A stretch of 64,000 nucleotides of DNA from assembly GCA_019186825.1 (NCBI GenBank), contig JABARP010000018.1, forward strand, positions 64,830 through 128,829, written 5' to 3'. Below are positions 43,091 through 51,944 of this stretch, piece after piece. The position numbers and the translations under genes were made by a program. Under the pieces are notes generated by a model. It made no database searches and was not told the origin of the DNA. It saw nothing but the letters and a program-made list of their open reading frames with translations. This stretch comes from Pyrinomonadaceae bacterium (GTDB lineage Bacteria > Acidobacteriota > Blastocatellia > Pyrinomonadales > Pyrinomonadaceae). Position 1 is the stretch's first letter. Every line of letters starts with the position of its first letter.

Positions 43091-44647
43091 ATGTCTCTTG
43101 CAACCGACTTTATCGTCATCGGCAGCGGTGTTGCGGGATTGCGTGCGGCGATCGCCCTTGCGGAGAAAGGTGTCCGCGTTACGGTTCTCACAAAAGACAA
43201 GGCAAGCGAATCCAACACAGAATATGCTCAGGGCGGCGTCGCCGTTGTTCTCGCTGAGGACGACGATGCCGGGCTGCATGAGGAAGATACGCTCGTCGCC
43301 GGTGCAGGGCTTTGCGATGCATCGGCAGTCGAAACCCTCGTTACGGAGGGCACGCGATACGTAAAGCAGCTCATCGATTGGGGCACGGAATTCGATCGAG
43401 AGGGCGGCAAGCTTCTGTTCACGCAAGAGGCTGCCCATTCCCGCCGACGTATCCTTCACGCACACGGTGATTCGACCGGCGCCGAATTCGTCCGTTCGCT
43501 CATTGCACGCGCGGGTGCCGAACCGCTCATCTACCTCACGCCGTTTGCAACGACCGAGAGCTTTATCGTCTCGGATGGACGCTGCGTCGGCGTGCGTTTC
43601 CTGGATCCGATCCTGCGTGCTCCGCGTGAGATCGTCGGGCGTGCGGTCATCGCGTGTACAGGCGGTGCGGGCCAGCTTTATCTGCACACGACCAATCCAT
43701 CTGTCGCGACCGGCGACGGAATGTCGATGGCGTATCTCGCCGGAGCGAAGATCGCGGACATCGAATTCGTACAGTTCCACCCAACGGCTCTTAGCCTCGA
43801 AAACGCTCCGCGATTCCTGCTTTCCGAAGCGATGCGCGGTGAAGGCGGTATCTTACGCAACAAATACGGCGAGCGTTTTATGCCCCGATACGACGAACGT
43901 GCTGAAATGGCACCGCGTGATATCGTCGCGCGTTCGATCATCCTCGAAATGCGGAAAACCGGCACGCGCACGGCGTTTCTCGATATGACGGCCCTTGACG
44001 CTGCCTTTCTAAAACACCGCTTTCCGAAGATCTACGAAACTTGCCTCGCTTACGGGCTTGATATCACGAAAGACCTGCTGCCCGTCTCGCCCGCATCGCA
44101 TTATTTTATGGGCGGAGTACGCACGGACCTTTGGGGGCGGAGTTCGCTGCCGGGGCTTTACGCTGCGGGCGAAGTTACCTGTACAGGTGTTCATGGGGCG
44201 AATCGCCTCGCGTCAAACTCGCTGCTCGAAGGCCTTGTATTCGGTGCTCGTGCCGGCGAAGCCGCATTTGAGGATTCGCAGAACATCGACGCCGCAGCAT
44301 TCACTTTCAAAGCCGCAAACCCGGATTCTTCACCGAACGGCATCGTTTCTACGGCAGTTCGTAAGCGCGTTAAACGAACGATGTGGGAACGCGTCGGCAT
44401 CCTGCGCGACCGCGAATCGCTCGAGCGGGCCGTTGCTGAATTCGACCAAATTCTCGCTTCCGGCCTCGGCACGGCCTCGCGGAACTTCGTTACACTTGCA
44501 AAACTCGTGGCAACCGCTGCATTATGGCGTGAAGAATCTCGCGGCGGCCATTTTCGCACCGATTTTGCGGAGCCAAAGGACGCATTTCGTGTCCATTCGA
44601 TCCAGCAGATCGGCGAGGCCCTCACGACCGAATCTGTAGATACCTAA
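43091..44647 (+). CDS. nadB: L-aspartate oxidase
   Basis: Oxidises L-aspartate to iminoaspartate, first step of the aspartate route to quinolinate and NAD. FAD binding: VIGSGVAGLRAAIALAEKG; the NadB signature is VQFHPTALSLENAP, and FLLSEAMRGEGG, GGVRTDLWGRSSLPGLYAAGE and TGVHGANRLASNSLLEGLVF follow. Length 518 is normal. NadA and NadC are not in the window. It matters beside the kynurenine genes downstream, because two routes to quinolinate coexist. Confidence 0.95.
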   Translation: MSLATDFIVIGSGVAGLRAAIALAEKGVRVTVLTKDKASESNTEYAQGGVAVVLAEDDDAGLHEEDTLVAGAGLCDASAVETLVTEGTRYVKQLIDWGTEFDREGGKLLFTQEAAHSRRRILHAHGDSTGAEFVRSLIARAGAEPLIYLTPFATTESFIVSDGRCVGVRFLDPILRAPREIVGRAVIACTGGAGQLYLHTTNPSVATGDGMSMAYLAGAKIADIEFVQFHPTALSLENAPRFLLSEAMRGEGGILRNKYGERFMPRYDERAEMAPRDIVARSIILEMRKTGTRTAFLDMTALDAAFLKHRFPKIYETCLAYGLDITKDLLPVSPASHYFMGGVRTDLWGRSSLPGLYAAGEVTCTGVHGANRLASNSLLEGLVFGARAGEAAFEDSQNIDAAAFTFKAANPDSSPNGIVSTAVRKRVKRTMWERVGILRDRESLERAVAEFDQILASGLGTASRNFVTLAKLVATAALWREESRGGHFRTDFAEPKDAFRVHSIQQIGEALTTESVDT

Positions 44648-44665
44648 GAACCGATATATCTCATT

Positions 44666-46255
44666 ATGACCTCGGCAACCACGCTCAATCTCGCGTCGAT
44701 CCTTACCCAGAACGCAAAACTTACGCCCGACAACGAAGCCATTGTTTGCGGCCCGGTGCGTATGACGTACCGTGAGCTTGAACAGGCGTCGAATCGCGTT
44801 GCGAACGCATTGGTAAAGCTGGGCTACGGCCGCGGCGATAACATCGCGTTGATGTGCCCGAATCTTCCCTACTTCCCGATAATCTATTTCGGGATCATAA
44901 AGACCGGTGCCGCAGTCGTGCCGCTCTGCGTTTTGTTCAAGGCGGGCGAGATCGAATATCACCTCCGAGATAGCGAGGCAAAGGCCGTTTTCGCCTTTCG
45001 CGGCACGGACGAACTTCCGATGCTTGACCGGGTAAAAGAGGCGTTTGCGGCAGTCGATTCCTGCTCTCATCTGATCGCGCTTGAGAATCCTCAGGCCGAA
45101 CCGCTGGACGACAGTTCCTTAACGATGTTCGGCACGTTCGTCGGCGGCGAGAGCTCCGAATTCGAAACCCGGCCCACCTCGCCGGACGACACTTGCGCGA
45201 TCCTTTACACTTCCGGCACGACCGGCCAGCCAAAAGGCGCTGAGCTTACGCACCTCAACATCTTTTCGAACGTCGTCGCAACCCACGAGATAATGCAGGC
45301 TGCTCCCGCCGCACATACCGACGAGCAGCGGACGATGCTCGTCACGCTTCCGCTCTTTCATACGACCGGCCAGACCGTTCAGATGAATACGGGGCTCTAT
45401 GCGGGCAACCGCGTCGTTCTGCTGCCGCGTTTTGAACCGAAGATGACGCTCGACACGATGGCCGCCGAACGCGTGAACTTCTGGGTCGGCGTTCCTACGA
45501 TGTATTGGGCACTGCTCAATTTTGTCGAGCAAAACAACTACGATGTCAGCACGATCGCCGAGAATATGAACGTTGTGAAATCGGGCGGCGCACCGATGCC
45601 GGTCGATGTGATGACGGCGTTTGAAAAGCGTTTCAACGTCCGCGTGCTCGAAGGTTACGGCCTCTCGGAAACATCGCCGCTTGCGACGTTCAATCATATG
45701 CAGCGGCCTTCAAAACCCGGAACTGTCGGCCAATCGATCTTCGGCGTCGATGTGAAATGCGTCGATGACGATGATAATGAAGTCCCTCGCGGAACGCGCG
45801 GCGAGATCGTTATTCGTGGTGCGAATATTATGAAGGGCTACTACAAACGCCCTGAGGCAACGGCAGAGGCCTTTCGCAACGGCTGGTTTCACTCCGGCGA
45901 CATCGGCACGATGGACGATGATGGATTCTTGACGATCGTAGACCGCAAAAAGGATATGATCCTTCGCGGCGGCTACAACGTCTATCCGCGTGAGCTTGAA
46001 GAACTCATGATCACGCATCCCGCCGTATCGCTCGTCGCCGTAATTGGTGTCCCGGACGATCGACTCGGCGAAGAGGTAAAAGCCTTCGTCGTCCTCAAGA
46101 AAGGCGAACAGCTCATGGAAGAAGACCTTATTGAATGGTGCCGAACGCGCATCGCGTCCAATAAATATCCGCGTTTTGTTGAGTTTCGTGATGAACTCCC
46201 GATCGGAAATACCGGCAAGATCTTCAAGCGCGCGTTGAAAGAAGAGATCCAGTGA
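44666..46255 (+). CDS. Long-chain acyl-CoA ligase (AMP-binding)
   Basis: An acyl-CoA synthetase of the ANL superfamily, 529 residues. The AMP motif is CAILYTSGTTGQPKGAELTH, the A5-like region is LEGYGLSETSPLATFN, and HSGDIGTMDDDGFLTIVDRKKDMI with GNTGKIFKRALKEE completes the C-terminal domain. Substrate chain length cannot be stated. It starts 18 bp after nadB. Confidence 0.93.
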   Translation: MTSATTLNLASILTQNAKLTPDNEAIVCGPVRMTYRELEQASNRVANALVKLGYGRGDNIALMCPNLPYFPIIYFGIIKTGAAVVPLCVLFKAGEIEYHLRDSEAKAVFAFRGTDELPMLDRVKEAFAAVDSCSHLIALENPQAEPLDDSSLTMFGTFVGGESSEFETRPTSPDDTCAILYTSGTTGQPKGAELTHLNIFSNVVATHEIMQAAPAAHTDEQRTMLVTLPLFHTTGQTVQMNTGLYAGNRVVLLPRFEPKMTLDTMAAERVNFWVGVPTMYWALLNFVEQNNYDVSTIAENMNVVKSGGAPMPVDVMTAFEKRFNVRVLEGYGLSETSPLATFNHMQRPSKPGTVGQSIFGVDVKCVDDDDNEVPRGTRGEIVIRGANIMKGYYKRPEATAEAFRNGWFHSGDIGTMDDDGFLTIVDRKKDMILRGGYNVYPRELEELMITHPAVSLVAVIGVPDDRLGEEVKAFVVLKKGEQLMEEDLIEWCRTRIASNKYPRFVEFRDELPIGNTGKIFKRALKEEIQ

Positions 46256-46307
46256 CCGTCACCCTTCGTTGCCTATTTGCCGCCAATCGCGGAAAATTTA
46301 AGCAGCG

Positions 46308-46667
46308 ATGTTTAGAACTAAATTGGTCATTCTCCTTGCTTTCATTGCTGCGGGCTCCCTCTGGGCATGTTCTTCGTCAAAGCAAAAACCTTACGTCCTC
46401 GCGGACGATCAGTCGTATGATGCAACTCTCTTTCGCCAGAATTGTGCCGTTTGCCACGGACGCGAAGGCGAGGGCGCTGTCCTACCGAACGGAACCGTCA
46501 TCCCGAGCCTTCGGGATGCACATCATAAGTTCAACACGCGCGCAGAGATCTTTAGTCAGATCACGCATGGCGGCAACGGTATGACGCCGTTCGAACGCCA
46601 GCTCACCGACAAAGAACGCCATCAGCTCACCGACCTTGTCTATTTCAAGCTGCGAGGCGGCAAATAA
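46308..46667 (+). CDS. Lipoprotein cytochrome c
   Basis: A small class I c-type cytochrome. A signal peptide ends in the lipobox SLWAC (Cys at about 21). The haem site is CAVCH near residue 47, and GNGMTPF provides the probable distal Met ligand. It should carry electrons on the periplasmic face of the membrane. The size of 119 residues is normal. The next gene starts 28 bp downstream. Confidence 0.9.
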   Translation: MFRTKLVILLAFIAAGSLWACSSSKQKPYVLADDQSYDATLFRQNCAVCHGREGEGAVLPNGTVIPSLRDAHHKFNTRAEIFSQITHGGNGMTPFERQLTDKERHQLTDLVYFKLRGGK

Positions 46668-46695
46668 CCTAGCGAATTGTGCTTTAATAGCGAGT

Positions 46696-47601
46696 ATGCG
46701 AATTCTGATAACAGGTGCAAGCGGCCTGATCGGCAAAGCCCTAACGAAGGTTTTCGATGACAAAGGCTACGAACTGCTCCTTGCCGGACGTAGCGAACCA
46801 AAAGATACGCGTGAAACGAAGTGGACCATCGAGGATGGATTCGCAGAACCCGAACGCCTCGAAGGTCTCGATGCGGTCGTCCACCTTGCAGGTGAATCCG
46901 TAAGCGCTCTCCGTTGGTCGGATGAAAAGAAGGCGGCAATTCGCAATAGCCGCGTCGAGGGGACACGCAGCGTCGTCGATGCCCTCTCCCGCCTGAAAGC
47001 CCGTCCGAAAACGTTCATTTCAGGCTCGGCGATCGGATTCTATGGTGATCGAGACGACGAGGTGCTCAGCGAGTCAAGCGTTGCGGGCGACAACTTTCTT
47101 GCTCAGATCTGCCGAGAATGGGAATCGGAATCCCGCCGTGCCGAGGATGCGGGCATCCGCACCGTTCTGCTCCGTACAGGCATCGTCCTTTCAAAGGACG
47201 GCGGTGCACTCGCGACCATGCTTTTGCCATTCAAGATGGGCGTCGGCGGTGTCGTGGGAAGCGGAAAACAGTGGATGAGCTGGATCTCACTCCCGGATGA
47301 GATCCGAGCGATCGAGTTCGTACTTGAACGCGACGACATTCGCGGGGCCGTCAATCTAACAAGCCCTAACCCTGTTACGAATCAACAATTTACGAGCGTG
47401 CTTGGCGAGGCTCTCTATCGTCCGACATTCATCCCGCTGCCTGAATTCGCCATCTCGATGCTATTCGGCGAAATGGGTGACGAACTCCTTCTCTCAAGCA
47501 CACGCGTCGAACCAAAACGGCTTATCGATGCGGGTTTCACATTCGAACACGCCGATCTCAAATCCGCTATCGAAAACGCCCTCGCGGAGCCGTCAGCATA
47601 G
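46696..47601 (+). CDS. TIGR01777/SDR39U1-type NAD(P)-dependent epimerase
   Basis: An extended SDR of ~301 residues. The nucleotide loop is ILITGASGLIGKALTKVF at residue 3, then VHLAGESV, IGFYGDRDDEVLSE and FKMGVGGVVGSGKQWMSWI, all typical of TIGR01777 proteins. The C-terminal DUF1731-like part follows (PEFAISMLFGEMGDELLLSS). The exact reaction is unknown. A TTTAAT box lies 7 nt before the ATG. The 3' end overlaps the KynB-like gene by 9 bp, convergently. Confidence 0.92.
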   Translation: MRILITGASGLIGKALTKVFDDKGYELLLAGRSEPKDTRETKWTIEDGFAEPERLEGLDAVVHLAGESVSALRWSDEKKAAIRNSRVEGTRSVVDALSRLKARPKTFISGSAIGFYGDRDDEVLSESSVAGDNFLAQICREWESESRRAEDAGIRTVLLRTGIVLSKDGGALATMLLPFKMGVGGVVGSGKQWMSWISLPDEIRAIEFVLERDDIRGAVNLTSPNPVTNQQFTSVLGEALYRPTFIPLPEFAISMLFGEMGDELLLSSTRVEPKRLIDAGFTFEHADLKSAIENALAEPSA

Positions 47602-48396
47602 ATCCTCAACGATCATCGGCCGGCTTGGGGCCGCGTCGGCTTCAAATGAGGCGATCTGGAGATTCAGCAGGTATCGGCCATCCGCAACATCGTTGGGAAC
47701 GTAGATAAGTTCGGTGATCGTCGCGTTCATTCGCGTTTCGGCGTTGACAGTCTTGCTTCCGGCCGCGACCCGCCAGAAAGCACGATGATTCGACAATCGG
47801 CCGCCGTCCGAAATGCGATCTATCGACGGTAGATCGACGAGCAAATGCCGCACGCCAAGTTCGGCGATGTATGCCATCGCTTCATCGGTAAAGTACGGTG
47901 GGATACTTCGTTCGTCATAAACTGCGGTGAGCTTTTCTACACTGTTTGGGAGAGTTCGAACAATGAGAGCACCATCATCGAGAGCTTTCGTCGCCTCGAT
48001 GCCAACGGCCTCGACAGCTCGGCGTAGCGCGCCTGATGTAATCAGTCGGTCTCCCGCAACTTTTGCCGCGTAGGCTTCGCCCGCATCGCTCACACAATCA
48101 ACACTTACCAGCACCGCGGAAGCAAGCACATCGCCTAGGCACGCACGCACCGAAATCCGCTCGCCGGTAATGTGCCCGACGCACTCTGTGTGCGTGCCGC
48201 TGCAGTGCGGCGCGAATGAATACCTCTCGAAATTCACGCTCGACCCTTCGCGTGTATCGCCAAGCGTGATCGCGACCGCGCCTTCGGCTCCAAAGGCACG
48301 GGGCTGCGGTCCGTCGAAATTGAACGGGATCGAAATGTCGACCCATTCACGGTCGATCAGATCGCGCAGTCGCTGGTTCTCTCGCGTTTCGTTCAT
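47593..48396 (-). CDS. kynB: Cyclase-family amidohydrolase, likely kynurenine formamidase
   Basis: A metal-dependent cyclase-family enzyme of 267 residues. The family metal motif HxGTHxDxPxH is read here as HCSGTHTECVGH near residue 64, where E and G replace D and P. In context, with KMO, KynU, HAO and ACMSD within 14 kb, N-formylkynurenine hydrolysis is the likely role, but the variant motif and the longer chain (KynB is ~210) leave room for another amide or cyclic ester. The symbol is therefore provisional. Confidence 0.65.
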   Translation of the reverse strand: MNETRENQRLRDLIDREWVDISIPFNFDGPQPRAFGAEGAVAITLGDTREGSSVNFERYSFAPHCSGTHTECVGHITGERISVRACLGDVLASAVLVSVDCVSDAGEAYAAKVAGDRLITSGALRRAVEAVGIEATKALDDGALIVRTLPNSVEKLTAVYDERSIPPYFTDEAMAYIAELGVRHLLVDLPSIDRISDGGRLSNHRAFWRVAAGSKTVNAETRMNATITELIYVPNDVADGRYLLNLQIASFEADAAPSRPMIVEDLC

Positions 48397-48461
48397 CAGA
48401 GGACTAGAATCGAATTAGGCCGAACGCTCCTGTCATTTTACCGTTGCGGCCAAGGAACTTT

Positions 48462-48932
48462 ATGCAGCGAATAAATTATCACGAAACCAATCCGAAGCTG
48501 ATGGCCGCTCTTCTTACGGCTCAAAGCTATCTTGCGACGTCATCGCTCGAGACAAAACTCCTTCATCTCGTTGATATGCGCGTCTCGCAGATGAATGGCT
48601 GCGCATACTGCCTCGATATGCACTCGAAAGACCTTCGGCACGAGGGCGATACCGAGCAGCGGCTCTATCTGTTGAGCGCATGGCACGAGGCCCGTGAATT
48701 TTTCACTCCTCGCGAACAGGCCGCTCTCGCCTGGGCCGAGGCCGTCACGCTCGTGAGCACAACGCAGGTGCCGGACGAGGTCTTCGAAGCCGCAAAGAAA
48801 GAATTCACCGACGTCGAACTCGCCGATCTGACTTACGCGATCACGATGATCAACACATGGAATCGCTTCAACGTCGCGTTCCGGACACCGGCGGGCTCGT
48901 ATCAGCCGGGCCAGTATTCGAAGTCGGCTTAG
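48462..48932 (+). CDS. Carboxymuconolactone decarboxylase/AhpD-like protein
   Basis: A 156-residue AhpD-superfamily protein. The thiol motif CAYCLDMH near residue 47 matches the CxxC...H catalytic site of AhpD-type alkylhydroperoxidases. The TIGR00778-like NxNR region near the C-terminus (TMINTWNRFNVAFR) is typical. ATG 48462 with AAGGA 5-9 nt upstream is the start. It lies between KynB and the glycosidase-like gene but faces the other way. Confidence 0.88.
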   Translation: MQRINYHETNPKLMAALLTAQSYLATSSLETKLLHLVDMRVSQMNGCAYCLDMHSKDLRHEGDTEQRLYLLSAWHEAREFFTPREQAALAWAEAVTLVSTTQVPDEVFEAAKKEFTDVELADLTYAITMINTWNRFNVAFRTPAGSYQPGQYSKSA

Positions 48933-48938
48933 AATGCG

Positions 48939-51900
48939 TCAACGCGTTTCGATCCGCAGCAAAAAGCCCTTGTTCTTCGGAACTGTGAGCTTCTCACCGA
49001 CGCGATATTCGGCCGCCGGTTGAAATCTGTCGATCGCCGGAGCACGGATCACCGCCTTCTGAGGGTCGATGCCAAGCGCCTTCCAGTCGATCTTCAGCTC
49101 GACCGAGGCGTCGGCATCGGCCCAGCTTGCGACGGCGACAAGTGCCGCACCTTTCCTCGAATAGACGGTCGCGAGGACTTTTGGGTTATCGGTCCGAACG
49201 GGACAATTCGGCGACCAATAGCCGACCATCTTCGTGCCCTGCATTCCGAAATCATCCCACGCTTTCCAGATCGGCCGCGGGTCGGCATTGTCCGACCACG
49301 GCATGCGATTCGTCATTCCGTAGATCATTCCCCGCCATGGATTGCCGCCTGCTTGGAGCATCTCGCCCATCAGCCCGAACGGTATCCCTGAAACTTCCGT
49401 CAGGAAAAAGTCCGGCGAGTTGTTCTCATAATCAAAATATTCGCCGAACCACAGCCGATTCAGATACGGGAAATGCTCCATATAGAGCATCGCAGAGTTG
49501 TTGAATCCGTCGCGTCGATTGAATTGATTCGCCGAATGGAGGTCGATGATGCCTGGATGGCCGTCGCGTGTAAGCACGCGTTTGATACGCTTCATCGTAA
49601 CGCGGTCGAACGCCACATCATCAAGATAAATGCCGTCGATACCGACCTTCTGCACGAGCCAGTTCATCCCCTCGACGTAGTAATTGTGCCAGCGGCTCAT
49701 CCCGCTGTTAACGATCGCCGCATCCTTTATCTCCGCCACGAACCACGCCGCGATGTAGTCATCGCCGACGTGTTCCTGCAGCCAGGAAAAACCGCCGCCG
49801 TCGCCCGGCGAAAAGATCTCGTGCCCGAGGCTGCGAAGCGCAGGAAGCTCGTACGCGTGATTCGAGAGTTCGCGAACGGTGTTGTAGATCTTGACCTTCA
49901 GCCCCTTGGCGTGTGCCTCATCAATGTACGCCTTCATCTTCGCGTGCTCGATAAAGGGATAATTTATGTACGGATTGATCGGTGTCGCGTGATGGATATT
50001 GACGACCGTCGCACCGGTTGTCTTGATCTCGTCGATCGGCGAATACTTGTGATAGAAGCGATTCGCCCACTGCCAGTCGGTATCGATCGGATGAAACGGA
50101 GTGATCAACAGCGTGAAATTGTAATAGAGCACGTCGCCCTTCTTCATCCTCCGCGAACCGCTGTACGCCGAGACGACCCGCGTCTTATTTGCCGTGTCAA
50201 TATCGATGCCGCCCTTGCCCTCGTTTCCCCACGAGGTCGGCAGCAGCAGCGGTTTCTGCAGGTAGAAGTTCGTATTCAGCGGCCTCGAGTATTTCTCATC
50301 GCGGAGCGAGAACTGCACTCCTGCGTTCACGGCACCGAGCCACGCACCGTCCTGATTCTTTGTCGCGACGTCCCATTTCCACTTTAAGGTCTCAGGCGTT
50401 TTGCGGCCCTTTTCGCCGAGGCCGAGCATATATTCGGACGAATTTTCTGCAAACGGGATCCTGAGGCGAATGTCGTTCAGGTCAACATCATCGTTGGCCG
50501 TGATCTTAACTTCGTACGCGAGGAAGCCGTCGAATTCGAGCGTACCCGTAACGTCCATCGAGAGCTTCGCTCCCGCCTGAAACGCATCATGCGCAGTCCA
50601 ACGCACCGTTCCCGGCGAACGCTCGGTGAAGCGTACTCGCGATCTCGACGGGCGTGCGATCGTGCCGTCGCTCGTTACCGCTTCGATCTGCATCGGCGAG
50701 CTTAGAACGTCATTCGCCCCGGTGCGGATCGATGTCATCTCGGGCGTGAAAAAGGTCTGGATCATCGCCGGTAGTCCGTTCGATGCGAGAACGATCCGTC
50801 GCCCGAGAATGTTGAGCTCATTCCCGCTCACCTCGATCGGCGTGTATGGCGCGATGACAGTATTCTCCTGAGCGAGCGTCGAGTTAAGCCAAGTAAGCCG
50901 CGTCTGCTTCTCTGGTTCATTAAAGCCGTGATTTGGTGCGACGATGTTCGACACGTTGATCGACAGCGAGATACTCTGCGGCTTCATACTTTGGGCAGAG
51001 ATGACCGCCTTGCCCGTATATTTTCCGGGCTGAGCATCGACCGGAACATCAACGCCGCACCACAACGCCTGCACCTTCCCTGCCGCGACGTCAACCGTTT
51101 TTGTGAACGCCACACCGCGATAGTCAACGCCGTTCGTATTGATACAAGTCATCTGCGAAGCCGGTATCGACAAGCTTCCGCTCCTCAGCCCGTCGAATTT
51201 CACACGGACGTTGGCGAGGTCCTTCATCGCGAAGATACCGAACTGGAACGCATAGAATTCACCGCGGCGAGCTTCACCCGAGAACGTCTTTTTGTCGCCG
51301 CCGTTCACCCAACGCTGAGGAAGGTGATCCTTCATCTTGATGGGAAACAATCGGTCTTCGGGAAAAACGATGAAGCCTCGCCCGACATTCCGCGAAAGGA
51401 CAGCGGCGGTCTCAGCCTTTGTCGCGATGACCTCCATTGGGTAGAACGAGTCGAAGGCGTCTATCGACTCGATCTCGGTGACCGTAGCAGCGGTTGCAGC
51501 ATTCTTCGCGGTCGCAGCCCACGTCGGATCGGCAGTTTCGGCAAATGGAGGATAAAAATCCTTTGGATAGTTCGGGCTTCCCGCCTTTTTGTACGGCAGA
51601 TAGTAAACGTAATACTTCCCCGCTCCCGCCGCGGGCTCGAAGTAAATGTCGCCGGCCTCATTCGTTATCTCACCACGCACGACGTTCTTTATGACGGCTC
51701 CGTCGGCGGTCGTTACGATGATGTTCTTCGCCGCAGGTGAGTTGTCTCGGCGACGCCATTCGATGTGTGCTCGGACGGCCTTCGCCGAAGCATCCGTGAC
51801 GGAAATTACCGCGCGGATATTGCCGAATTTATCGCCGTCCCACGGCTTATCGGCGGCCGTGAACTTCGGCACCTGCGCCGCGATCATCGCCGCACAAAAG

Positions 51901-51944
51901 AACACACACGCGACAAGTTGAAAAACTCTGAATGGCCTCATCAT
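48939..51944 (-). CDS. Secreted glycoside hydrolase-like protein (GH123/DUF6067-like)
   Basis: A ~1000-residue exported protein. A signal peptide (LVACVFFCAAMIAAQ) is followed by ~550 residues of beta-sandwich domains and a C-terminal TIM-barrel-like half. The barrel contains DGIYLDDVAFDR, HPGIIDLHSANQF and GNPWRGMIYGMTNR, with the acidic residues in DGIYLDD as catalytic candidates. The nearest match I can suggest is the GH123/DUF6067 group. The ATG ATG at its start overlaps the KMO stop (51943-51941), so it is translated with KMO. The substrate is unknown. Confidence 0.72.
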   Translation of the reverse strand: MMRPFRVFQLVACVFFCAAMIAAQVPKFTAADKPWDGDKFGNIRAVISVTDASAKAVRAHIEWRRRDNSPAAKNIIVTTADGAVIKNVVRGEITNEAGDIYFEPAAGAGKYYVYYLPYKKAGSPNYPKDFYPPFAETADPTWAATAKNAATAATVTEIESIDAFDSFYPMEVIATKAETAAVLSRNVGRGFIVFPEDRLFPIKMKDHLPQRWVNGGDKKTFSGEARRGEFYAFQFGIFAMKDLANVRVKFDGLRSGSLSIPASQMTCINTNGVDYRGVAFTKTVDVAAGKVQALWCGVDVPVDAQPGKYTGKAVISAQSMKPQSISLSINVSNIVAPNHGFNEPEKQTRLTWLNSTLAQENTVIAPYTPIEVSGNELNILGRRIVLASNGLPAMIQTFFTPEMTSIRTGANDVLSSPMQIEAVTSDGTIARPSRSRVRFTERSPGTVRWTAHDAFQAGAKLSMDVTGTLEFDGFLAYEVKITANDDVDLNDIRLRIPFAENSSEYMLGLGEKGRKTPETLKWKWDVATKNQDGAWLGAVNAGVQFSLRDEKYSRPLNTNFYLQKPLLLPTSWGNEGKGGIDIDTANKTRVVSAYSGSRRMKKGDVLYYNFTLLITPFHPIDTDWQWANRFYHKYSPIDEIKTTGATVVNIHHATPINPYINYPFIEHAKMKAYIDEAHAKGLKVKIYNTVRELSNHAYELPALRSLGHEIFSPGDGGGFSWLQEHVGDDYIAAWFVAEIKDAAIVNSGMSRWHNYYVEGMNWLVQKVGIDGIYLDDVAFDRVTMKRIKRVLTRDGHPGIIDLHSANQFNRRDGFNNSAMLYMEHFPYLNRLWFGEYFDYENNSPDFFLTEVSGIPFGLMGEMLQAGGNPWRGMIYGMTNRMPWSDNADPRPIWKAWDDFGMQGTKMVGYWSPNCPVRTDNPKVLATVYSRKGAALVAVASWADADASVELKIDWKALGIDPQKAVIRAPAIDRFQPAAEYRVGEKLTVPKNKGFLLRIETR

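Noticed and set aside
49473..51740. Two plus-strand open frames opposite the glycosidase-like gene
   Set aside because: Shadow composition (Arg, His, Ile, Val, Asp biased) and the minus-strand gene has clear domain features.
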